Source: Actinomycetota bacterium (GTDB lineage: Bacteria > Actinomycetota > Actinomycetes > Nanopelagicales > Nanopelagicaceae). Taken from it: DNA of 9,127 bases. This document shows, piece after piece, positions 1 through 5,182 of this stretch. The stretch spans positions 1-9,127 of the forward strand of contig WLRX01000030.1 in the NCBI GenBank assembly GCA_009706135.1. Direction: 5' to 3'. The notes under the pieces are model-generated. The model made no database searches, was not told where the DNA came from, and saw nothing but the letters and a program-made list of their open reading frames with translations. The stretch's first letter is position 1; each line of letters begins with the position of its first letter. Both the position numbers and the translations under genes were made by a program.

Positions 1-14
1 CCCCGCTCTAATAC

Positions 15-87
15 GGGGACCTAGCTCAATTGGTAGAGCACCGCCTTTGCAAGGCGGGGGTTAGGGGTTCGATTCCCCTGGTCTCCA
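15..87 (+). tRNA. tRNA-Ala (anticodon UGC)
   Basis: A complete cloverleaf can be folded by eye. The acceptor stem is GGGGACC (15-21) with GGTCTCC (80-86), the D stem GCTC/GAGC (24-27/36-39), the anticodon stem CCGCC/GGCGG (41-45/53-57) around loop TTTGCAA with TGC at 48-50, and the T stem AGGGG/CCCCT with loop TTCGATT (68-74). The third acceptor pair is G-U, the classic alanine identity element, and the discriminator is A87. CCA is not encoded, since the next bases are C, A, T, so the end must be added by nucleotidyltransferase. The ppiA start codon begins at 89, one base after the mature 3' end. A tRNA-Ala upstream of ppiA is also found near the origin in mycobacteria. Confidence 0.96.
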
Positions 88-88
88 C

Positions 89-601
89 ATGACAAATACT
101 GCAACCCTGCACACTTCACTCGGTGACATCGTTATCGAGCTATTTCCAAACCACGCACCAAAAACAGTTGCAAACTTTGTTGAACTAGCAACAGGTGCAC
201 GCGAGTGGACAGATCCACGTACTGGCGAGAAAACAACTGCCAATCTTTACGACGGAACTATTTTTCACCGCGTCATTGATGGCTTCATGATTCAAGGCGG
301 AGATCCACTTGGTCAAGGAACTGGCGGACCTGGCTATCGCTTCGCAGATGAATTCCATGGCGAACTAACATTTGATCGCCCATACATTCTTGCCATGGCC
401 AACTCAGGACCAGGAACAAATGGTTCACAATTCTTTATTACTGTGGCTCCAACAACATGGCTTAACCGCAAGCACTCAATCTTCGGTGAAGTAAAAGATG
501 TAGCTAGCCAAGGCGTTGTCGATGCCATTGGAAAAGCAAAGACTGGTGCACAAGATAAACCTTCTACACCGATCACAATTAATAGCGTCACAGTTAAATA
601 A
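89..601 (+). CDS. ppiA: Cyclophilin-type peptidyl-prolyl cis-trans isomerase
   Basis: A 170-residue single-domain cyclophilin that catalyses cis-trans isomerisation of Xaa-Pro bonds. It has no signal peptide, so it should be cytoplasmic. Visible motifs are FHRVI (59-63, catalytic Arg61), FMIQGGD (66-72), NGSQFFI (111-117) and the loop with Trp124, Asn126 and His129 before FGEV. The Trp corresponds to the cyclosporin-contact Trp of human CypA. The N-terminus (TATLHT then GDI) matches actinobacterial PpiA such as Rv0009. The start is forced: the frame is closed by TAG at 62-64, and there is no other start codon between that stop and ATG 89. There is no Shine-Dalgarno, because the upstream bases are the tRNA-Ala acceptor and T arms. 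The message is therefore probably read without a leader. The rhomboid gene follows after 3 nt, which suggests one transcript. Confidence 0.96.
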   Translation: MTNTATLHTSLGDIVIELFPNHAPKTVANFVELATGAREWTDPRTGEKTTANLYDGTIFHRVIDGFMIQGGDPLGQGTGGPGYRFADEFHGELTFDRPYILAMANSGPGTNGSQFFITVAPTTWLNRKHSIFGEVKDVASQGVVDAIGKAKTGAQDKPSTPITINSVTVK

Positions 602-604
602 CAC

Positions 605-1147
605 ATGGCTTCATTGAAGCGCTCTGCAACAACAACACTTATTACAGTTATTGCCGCTGCCTATCTTTATAATCTTTTAGTTGGTGGCCTAACAAATACT
701 TTTGCACTTCCTAATATTGATGACTTAATGGCAACGGGCGAGTGGTATCGACTACTCACAGTCGCACTTGTGCACGGCGGAATATTCCACCTAGGATTTA
801 ATTTGTATGCGCTTATGGCACTTGGAAATCCAGTAGAACAAGCCTTTGGCAAAACAAAGTTCCTAGTTATTTTCTTTGTATCCCTTGTAAGCGGATCTTT
901 ACTCTCCACATACCTAGCAACACCAAATCAATATTCAGTGGGTGTATCAGGTGCGGTCTTTGGCCTCTTTGGGGCATTCGCGGTTGTAAGCAAAAGATAT
1001 GGCTTAGAAATAAAAAGCATTGCAGTAATTGTTGGCATTAACTTTGCGATGGGGTTTGTTATCGGGGGCGTTGATTGGCGTGCACACCTGGGCGGGCTTA
1101 TCGGTGGCTCAATTACGGCCGCACTACTGCTTCCAAGGCGCCGCTAG
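605..1147 (+). CDS. Rhomboid family intramembrane serine protease
   Basis: A 180-residue polytopic membrane protein that should cleave substrates within or near their transmembrane segments; the substrates are unknown. Family motifs in order are the first helix (about 9-29), HGGIFHLGFN with the HxxxN signature (His62, Asn66), GVSG (113-116) with nucleophile Ser115, and AHLGG with catalytic His161. The Ser-His dyad is therefore intact. About six helices are expected, which is the minimal rhomboid core without the long N-terminal extension seen in some actinobacterial homologues. ATG 605 lies 3 nt after the ppiA stop and has no Shine-Dalgarno, so translation probably depends on ribosomes finishing ppiA. 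Rhomboid genes beside ppiA and crgA are known in other actinobacteria such as Streptomyces. The C-terminus ends in three arginines. The stop codon is followed directly by DnaA-box-like sequence. Confidence 0.93.
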   Translation: MASLKRSATTTLITVIAAAYLYNLLVGGLTNTFALPNIDDLMATGEWYRLLTVALVHGGIFHLGFNLYALMALGNPVEQAFGKTKFLVIFFVSLVSGSLLSTYLATPNQYSVGVSGAVFGLFGAFAVVSKRYGLEIKSIAVIVGINFAMGFVIGGVDWRAHLGGLIGGSITAALLLPRRR

Positions 1148-1156
1148 TTATCCACA
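1148..1156 (+). promoter_or_regulatory. DnaA box, perfect consensus
   Basis: TTATCCACA is identical to the strong E. coli R1-type DnaA box and one base from the actinobacterial form TTGTCCACA. It begins directly after the rhomboid stop codon, in the 48-nt gap between the convergent rhomboid and crgA genes. A second near-match lies 13 nt downstream in the same orientation. The match is seen directly; DnaA binding is inferred. Confidence 0.6.
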
Positions 1157-1160
1157 GAAG

Positions 1161-1169
1161 TTATCCACC
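1161..1169 (+). promoter_or_regulatory. DnaA box, 8 of 9 match
   Basis: TTATCCACC differs from the consensus only at the last base. It is in the same orientation as the perfect box at 1148, with a 13-nt start-to-start distance. It overlaps a small inverted repeat, TCCAC-CGT-GTGGA (1164-1176). Confidence 0.5.
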
Positions 1170-1170
1170 G

Positions 1171-1179
1171 TGTGGACCG
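1171..1179 (-). promoter_or_regulatory. Weak DnaA-like box, reverse orientation
   Basis: Read on the minus strand this is CGGTCCACA, matching TTGTCCACA at 7 of 9 positions and TTATCCACA at 6 of 9. Alone it would not be called. It is listed because it sits beside two better boxes. Confidence 0.25.
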
Positions 1180-1197
1180 AATTACATCCGTGTAATT
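1180..1197. repeat. Inverted repeat at the rhomboid/crgA convergence
   Basis: AATTACA-TCCG-TGTAATT forms a perfect 7-bp stem with a 4-nt loop and reaches into the crgA stop codon. No T-run follows on either strand, so it is a poor intrinsic terminator. It may still stabilise or end both converging transcripts. It is the only strong hairpin in this gap apart from the small TCCAC/GTGGA stem at 1164-1176. Confidence 0.4.
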
Positions 1198-1459
1198 AGC
1201 GCCATTTAGTGGCGAGAGTAAACCCGAACCCGACAAAGCTAAACCCAATGACCATATTCCAAGAGCCGATTTTTGGAATTGGATAACTGGTCTGAGTTAC
1301 ATAAAAAACAACAATCCAGAAAAGGCCGATTAGAAATGCGGCAACCATCACTGGAGCGAGCCACTTAGGGCTCTCTGTAAGAGCTGGTGCGTGATCGACA
1401 ACATCTTGCTCGTGGGCGTGCGCCTTTTGAACCTTCTTGCGGAGTTTTGATTTTGGCAT
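1196..1459 (-). CDS. crgA: Cell division protein CrgA
   Basis: An 87-residue small membrane protein of the actinobacteria-specific CrgA family, which in mycobacteria and Streptomyces interacts with the divisome (FtsZ, FtsI and other wall-synthesis partners). The N-terminus carries the family signature MPKSKxRKK, followed by a short cytoplasmic tail with several His and Asp residues. Two transmembrane helices then follow (about 33-55 and 67-84), linked by a short loop ending in the conserved IGSWN segment before helix two. Mycobacterial CrgA is 93 residues, so the length fits. The start is fixed by the MPKSK signature. There is no Shine-Dalgarno, and TAACCT lies 6 nt upstream, suggesting a leaderless message. 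It converges with the rhomboid gene and diverges from pabA, the same neighbourhood as in M. tuberculosis (Rv0011c near Rv0013). Confidence 0.95.
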   Translation of the reverse strand: MPKSKLRKKVQKAHAHEQDVVDHAPALTESPKWLAPVMVAAFLIGLFWIVVFYVTQTSYPIPKIGSWNMVIGFSFVGFGFTLATKWR

Positions 1460-1465
1460 GAGGCG

Positions 1466-1471
1466 AGGTTA
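1466..1471 (-). promoter_or_regulatory. -10 element of a probable leaderless crgA promoter
   Basis: Minus-strand TAACCT (TANNNT, preceded by TG) ends 6 nt before the crgA ATG, placing the transcription start at or next to the A of the start codon. GTGCCA, 18 nt upstream, is a possible weak -35. Confidence 0.45.
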
Positions 1472-1483
1472 CACCGAAACCTT

Positions 1484-1489
1484 CATAAT
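1484..1489 (+). promoter_or_regulatory. -10 element of a probable leaderless pabA promoter
   Basis: CATAAT, one mismatch from TATAAT, is separated from the pabA ATG by exactly 6 nt. This predicts initiation at the A of the start codon. There is no Shine-Dalgarno, and the whole space to the divergent crgA start is 36 nt. I see no convincing -35. Confidence 0.5.
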
Positions 1490-1495
1490 TGGCAC

Positions 1496-2122
1496 ATGGC
1501 TACCAAAATCCTAGTTGTAGATAATTACGACTCCTTCGTCTTTAACCTAGTTCAATACTTGGGCCAACTTGGGGCCGAGTGCACAGTTGTTCGAAACGAC
1601 GAAGTTACAGCCGACGAAGCAAGCAAATACGACGGTGTTCTTATTTCGCCAGGACCTGGAACCCCAGAAAAAGCTGGCGTCAGTATCTCGATGATCAATT
1701 ACTGCGCAGAAAATAAAATTCCACTATTTGGCGTCTGTCTTGGCCACCAAGCAATCGGTGTTGCATTCGGCGCAACCGTTTCTCGCGCACCGGAGTTATT
1801 GCATGGAAAAACATCGCAAGTAATTCACGAAGGTGCTGGAGTGCTAAACAATTTACCTTCACCCTTTATAGCCACGCGCTATCACTCACTAGCAGTAGAG
1901 CCAGCAACAATTGGTGATCAATTAGAAATTACAAGCCGAACAGAGTCAGGTGTTGTTATGTCAATGCGCCATAAAACATTGCCAATTGAAGGAGTGCAAT
2001 TTCATCCAGAGTCTGTACTTACTGAACACGGACACAAACTTCTTGCTAATTGGTTAAAGCAGTGCGGCGATAACAATGCACAAAGTAAAGCAATAGGACT
2101 TTCTCCTGTAATAAGCAAATAA
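1496..2122 (+). CDS. pabA: Glutamine amidotransferase, aminodeoxychorismate/anthranilate synthase component II
   Basis: A 208-residue class I (triad) glutaminase that frees ammonia from glutamine for a chorismate-using partner (PabB and/or TrpE), serving folate and possibly tryptophan synthesis. Motifs: DNYDSF (9-14), SPGPGTP (51-57), the nucleophile elbow GVCLGHQ (79-85, Cys81), and FHPES (169-173) giving His170 and Glu172. The triad is complete. Length and N-terminus are typical; the last 20 or so residues are a weakly conserved tail. The M. tuberculosis gene at this locus is called trpG (Rv0013). Sequence alone does not separate PabA from TrpG, and in many bacteria one protein serves both. 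No partner synthase gene is in the window. The stop codon TAA directly abuts the stop codon of the converging pknB. Confidence 0.93.
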   Translation: MATKILVVDNYDSFVFNLVQYLGQLGAECTVVRNDEVTADEASKYDGVLISPGPGTPEKAGVSISMINYCAENKIPLFGVCLGHQAIGVAFGATVSRAPELLHGKTSQVIHEGAGVLNNLPSPFIATRYHSLAVEPATIGDQLEITSRTESGVVMSMRHKTLPIEGVQFHPESVLTEHGHKLLANWLKQCGDNNAQSKAIGLSPVISK

Positions 2123-3664
2123 TTACGGCGCCGTGTTAATAGTAATTGTTACTGACTGACCAATTGTTTGTGTACTTCCACCATCAGGGGCTTGTCGAAT
2201 AACAACACCTAATGGTTGGCTCGAGTCATAAGCCTGGACTTCGCGAACCAAGAACCCAGCCTGCACTAATAAAGTTTTAGCTTGGATTGCATCGACACCG
2301 ATTAGTAATGGGACTTCTACTTCACCACTTGCAATTTGTAATACAACCCCGCTACCCGCAGAAATTGTGGAACCAGGTTCAGGTGAAACTTTTAAAACAG
2401 TTCCTTGTGGTCGATCTGACGGCACGGCTTGAGTAGAAGCAATTACCAATCCGACCGCAGCCAATGAACTGCGAGCATCAATAAGAGATAAGCCAATAAG
2501 GTCAGTTGGAACCGTTGTATTTCCCGGCCCATCTGAAATCGTAAGAATTACTCCTGAGCCCTTTTTGGCGCGCGTTGTAGCTAGTGGAAATTGGCTAGCA
2601 ACTCGATCTTTTGGAATTCTTGAATCTGGTGCTCGAGCAATTGTGACTGTGTAATCAGTTAAAAGTGCTTGTGCCGCTATTTGTGTAAGTCCAACAACAT
2701 TTGGAATTCCATCTACACTCACTACGGAATCTGGACGTGATAAGAAAACACCGCCAGTGGCTACCGCAAGAGTTAATACCAAAGCTATGACTGATGTAAG
2801 TGTTCTACGAGGAGAAATCTTAGTGCGAGCAATTTTTGTAGTTACGGATTGGCCAGTGCGCACACGATGTAAATCATCAAGCATTAACCCTGCCGATTGA
2901 TAACGATCTTGTGGTTTTTTAGCTAATGCAACAGAGAGCAAAACATCAATGTCACCAGCAAGAATTGGTTGAATAGAAGAGGGTTTTGGCAACTCACCCG
3001 AAACATGTTGGTACGCAATCGAAACAGGAGTGTCACCTGTAAATGGTGGACGACCCGTTAAAACTTCAAACAACAAACATCCCGTTGAGTAGATATCACT
3101 GCGTGCATCCGCAGTTTCGCCCATTGCTTGTTCAGGAGATAAATACTGGGCCGTACCGACAACGTTCCACGTGCTTGTCAGGGTTGCACCGTAATCATCC
3201 ATAGCGCGCGCGATTCCAAAGTCCATAACCTTCACATCGCCCATTTGAGTAATCATGATGTTGGCAGGTTTGATGTCTCGGTGAACAATTCCACGTTCGT
3301 GCGAGTATTCAAGTGCGGCAAGAATTCCTTCACCAATTTCTAGTGCGCGATCTAAGGGGATTCGCTCTCCTTGATGGATTAATTCGCGAAGCGTGTGACC
3401 AGAAATCAACTCCATAACAATGTATGGCGCTGGATCTTCACCAGAGTCATACACCGCAACAATTCCAGGATGATTTAAACCCGCAGCCGCAAAGGCTTCT
3501 TTTCTAAAGCGCGAAACAAATGATGGATCCTTAGCAAGGTCGCTACGCAAGATCTTTACGGCAACTTTTCTAGCAAGTCGTTCATCTTGTGCAACATAAA
3601 CATCAGCCATTCCGCCAGTGCCAATCATTTCACCAACCGTGTAGCGTCCACCAAGTAGCGTCAC
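2123..3664 (-). CDS. pknB: Serine/threonine protein kinase with PASTA domains (PknB type)
   Basis: A 513-residue transmembrane Hanks-type kinase that senses cell-wall fragments and controls growth and division. The kinase domain (about 7-268) has GTGGMADV (15-22), Lys37 in VAVK, Glu56, HRD (128-130), Asn135, DFG (148-150) and SPE (176-178). The activation loop carries Thr163 and Thr165 in the positions of M. tuberculosis PknB Thr171 and Thr173, so autophosphorylation is likely. A short basic linker leads to one helix (about 289-309), then three extracellular PASTA repeats (about 318-379, 381-447, 448-513). M. tuberculosis PknB is 626 residues with four PASTA repeats, so this is shorter. The start is GTG; its bases overlap the pstP stop as GTGA, so the two are translationally coupled. 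It converges on pabA with no gap. Confidence 0.96.
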   Translation of the reverse strand: MTLLGGRYTVGEMIGTGGMADVYVAQDERLARKVAVKILRSDLAKDPSFVSRFRKEAFAAAGLNHPGIVAVYDSGEDPAPYIVMELISGHTLRELIHQGERIPLDRALEIGEGILAALEYSHERGIVHRDIKPANIMITQMGDVKVMDFGIARAMDDYGATLTSTWNVVGTAQYLSPEQAMGETADARSDIYSTGCLLFEVLTGRPPFTGDTPVSIAYQHVSGELPKPSSIQPILAGDIDVLLSVALAKKPQDRYQSAGLMLDDLHRVRTGQSVTTKIARTKISPRRTLTSVIALVLTLAVATGGVFLSRPDSVVSVDGIPNVVGLTQIAAQALLTDYTVTIARAPDSRIPKDRVASQFPLATTRAKKGSGVILTISDGPGNTTVPTDLIGLSLIDARSSLAAVGLVIASTQAVPSDRPQGTVLKVSPEPGSTISAGSGVVLQIASGEVEVPLLIGVDAIQAKTLLVQAGFLVREVQAYDSSQPLGVVIRQAPDGGSTQTIGQSVTITINTAP

Positions 3665-4434
3665 TTTGCGGCCCCTATCAATTCAACAGAGTGCAATTGC
3701 TCTTGGACAACATCTGCAACCACAACGGTTACATTATCTGGCGCACCATTGACATAGGTTGCTTCAACGAGGGCTTCAACCACCTCGTCACGATTAGACT
3801 TTTTTAACAAAGATTTAATTTCCTTCTCAGTTAAAACACTAGATAAACCATCACTACACAGTAGAAAACGATCCTTAGGATTTACTTCGTAAACCATGAG
3901 AACTGGCGCAACCGAACCCTCACCCATTAAAACTTGAGTTAACATCGAACGTTGTGGGTGATCATGTGCTTCTGACATTGAGATAGTGCCTGAATCTAAA
4001 AGTTCTTGCAAAACAGTGTGATCATGAGTTAGTTGCTCAAAAGTATTTCCACGAAGGCGATAACAACGTGAGTCACCAACATGTAATAGCGCCACCCGCC
4101 CATCTCGAATTAAAAGCGCAGTTAAAGTTGTTCCCATGCCACGTAACTCGATTTCATCGCTTGCAACGCGTGAAATTTCGCTATCAATGGTGTGTAAAGA
4201 ATTTAGTAATAAATCTTCAATGGAATCTGTATCGATATCTATGGCAGTTAATACAGGAACCATGCTCGCAAGAGTTGAGATTGCAATCTGGGAGGCAACC
4301 TCCCCGCCTGCATGACCACCCATTCCATCTGCGACAGCTAAGAGTGAAGAACCTGTAATCGCAGAATCTTCATTGCCACTGCGCGCTAATCCAATTGCAG
4401 TGCGCGCAGAAACAGCGAAGTAGCTCTTACTCAT
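3661..4434 (-). CDS. pstP: PP2C-family serine/threonine phosphatase (PstP type)
   Basis: A 257-residue metal-dependent phosphatase expected to reverse PknB phosphorylation, including of PknB itself. Motifs: GNED (20-23), DGMGGHAGG (36-44, metal Asp36), MGTT (100-103), GDSR (120-123), SDGL (194-197, Asp195) and PDN (232-234, Asp233). The metal-binding set is complete. The protein ends soon after the catalytic domain and has no transmembrane helix, whereas mycobacterial PstP is about 514 residues with a membrane anchor and an external tail. It should therefore be soluble. It is the first gene of a two-gene operon with pknB, overlapping by 4 nt. ATG 4434 gives the usual short N-terminus before the catalytic core. 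No Shine-Dalgarno is visible, and TAGGCT lies 7 nt upstream. Confidence 0.94.
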   Translation of the reverse strand: MSKSYFAVSARTAIGLARSGNEDSAITGSSLLAVADGMGGHAGGEVASQIAISTLASMVPVLTAIDIDTDSIEDLLLNSLHTIDSEISRVASDEIELRGMGTTLTALLIRDGRVALLHVGDSRCYRLRGNTFEQLTHDHTVLQELLDSGTISMSEAHDHPQRSMLTQVLMGEGSVAPVLMVYEVNPKDRFLLCSDGLSSVLTEKEIKSLLKKSNRDEVVEALVEATYVNGAPDNVTVVVADVVQEQLHSVELIGAAK

Positions 4435-4441
4435 GCCGCCT

Positions 4442-4447
4442 AGCCTA
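4442..4447 (-). promoter_or_regulatory. -10 element of a probable leaderless pstP-pknB promoter
   Basis: Minus-strand TAGGCT fits TANNNT and ends 7 nt before the pstP ATG, so transcription would begin at or one base before the start codon. It is weaker than the element for the divergent gene in the same 40-nt space. Confidence 0.35.
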
Positions 4448-4462
4448 ATGGTTGGATTGCGT

Positions 4463-4468
4463 AATAAT
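4463..4468 (+). promoter_or_regulatory. -10 element of a probable leaderless promoter for the GDPD-pheA-serS-HAD operon
   Basis: AATAAT, one mismatch from TATAAT and part of TAATAATAA, is followed by exactly 6 nt and then ATG 4475. The same geometry occurs at pabA. It supports ATG 4475 over the upstream in-frame ATG at 4433. Confidence 0.45.
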
Positions 4469-4474
4469 AAGGTG

Positions 4475-5179
4475 ATGAAGTTCTACGCACACAGAGGTGC
4501 ATCGGCAGATTTTCCCGAACACACTTTGGCTGCCTATCTTGGGGCGATAGAACAAGGTGCATTCGGTTTTGAATGCGACATACGAATCACTAAAGATGAA
4601 ACCCCAATTTTGTGGCACGACGCCAATATGAAAAAAGAAGCCAATAACGCTGCAATTATTGCAAACAAAACGTATGCAGAAATTAAGCAGATATACCCAG
4701 CAGTGATGACACTGAATGAGTTATTAGATTTGGCTATCGCACAAAAGAAGTCTTTAGCGCTAGAAACTAAACATCCCGTTCTCACCGGAAATCGAGTCGA
4801 GGAGTTGGTTGTTACAGAATTACACAGAAGAAAAAAAGAGATAGAAGTATCAGGAATTAATATTGCAATTATGTCTTTTTCTTGGTTTGCAATTGAAAAA
4901 ATTAAGAAAATGGATCCAAATATTAAAACCGTGATGTTACTTCATGAATCGAGTGCTCGAATCTCTCGTCGATTTACATCAGCACAGGCAATTGGACCAA
5001 GTATCCAAATGATTAAGAAATCTCCAGAATTAGCAACAGAGATTAAAAATTCAGGCAAAGAGTTATATGTATGGACCGTAGATTTAACAGAGGACCTTCA
5101 ATTTTGCGCCAGCGTTGGGGTAGATATCGTGATGACTAATCGCCCGGCGCATGCACGCACCGTGCTCGGCTATCCTTAG
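4475..5179 (+). CDS. Glycerophosphodiester phosphodiesterase (GDPD family)
   Basis: A 234-residue GDPD-domain protein that should hydrolyse glycerophosphodiesters from phospholipid turnover to glycerol 3-phosphate and an alcohol. Family residues: AHRG (5-8, His6, Arg7), FECDIR (32-37, metal Glu33 and Asp35), WHD (47-49, His48), LETK (96-99, Glu97), and VWTV (199-202) followed by MTNRP (220-224) near the end. There is no signal peptide, so it is cytoplasmic. An in-frame ATG at 4433 would add 14 residues and overlap the pstP start. ATG 4475 is preferred because the family begins just before AHRG and a -10 sits 6 nt upstream. It is first in an operon with pheA, 3 nt downstream. M. tuberculosis has glpQ1 (Rv3842c) close to pheA (Rv3838c). 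The exact substrate cannot be told. Its codons look somewhat more A-rich than its neighbours'. Confidence 0.9.
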   Translation: MKFYAHRGASADFPEHTLAAYLGAIEQGAFGFECDIRITKDETPILWHDANMKKEANNAAIIANKTYAEIKQIYPAVMTLNELLDLAIAQKKSLALETKHPVLTGNRVEELVVTELHRRKKEIEVSGINIAIMSFSWFAIEKIKKMDPNIKTVMLLHESSARISRRFTSAQAIGPSIQMIKKSPELATEIKNSGKELYVWTVDLTEDLQFCASVGVDIVMTNRPAHARTVLGYP

Positions 5180-5182
5180 TCA

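Noticed and set aside
1..14. TAATAC just before tRNA-Ala as its promoter -10
   Set aside because: It touches the mature tRNA 5' end at 15, so transcription would start inside the tRNA. The true promoter must lie upstream of the window.
1148..1195. A full chromosomal replication origin
   Set aside because: Only two good DnaA boxes are present, with no neighbouring dnaA or dnaN and no long AT-rich unwinding region. A regulatory or titration site is the most that can be proposed.
2141..2153. AGTAA-TTG-TTACT hairpin near the pabA/pknB junction as a terminator
   Set aside because: The 5-bp stem is AT-rich with no T-run and encodes the C-terminal residues of PknB; it is too weak to call.
4433..4474. 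Upstream ATG extending the GDPD protein by 14 residues
   Set aside because: It overlaps the divergent pstP start codon, lies before the AHRG motif where the family normally begins, and would place the -10-like AATAAT inside the coding region. ATG 4475 fits better.
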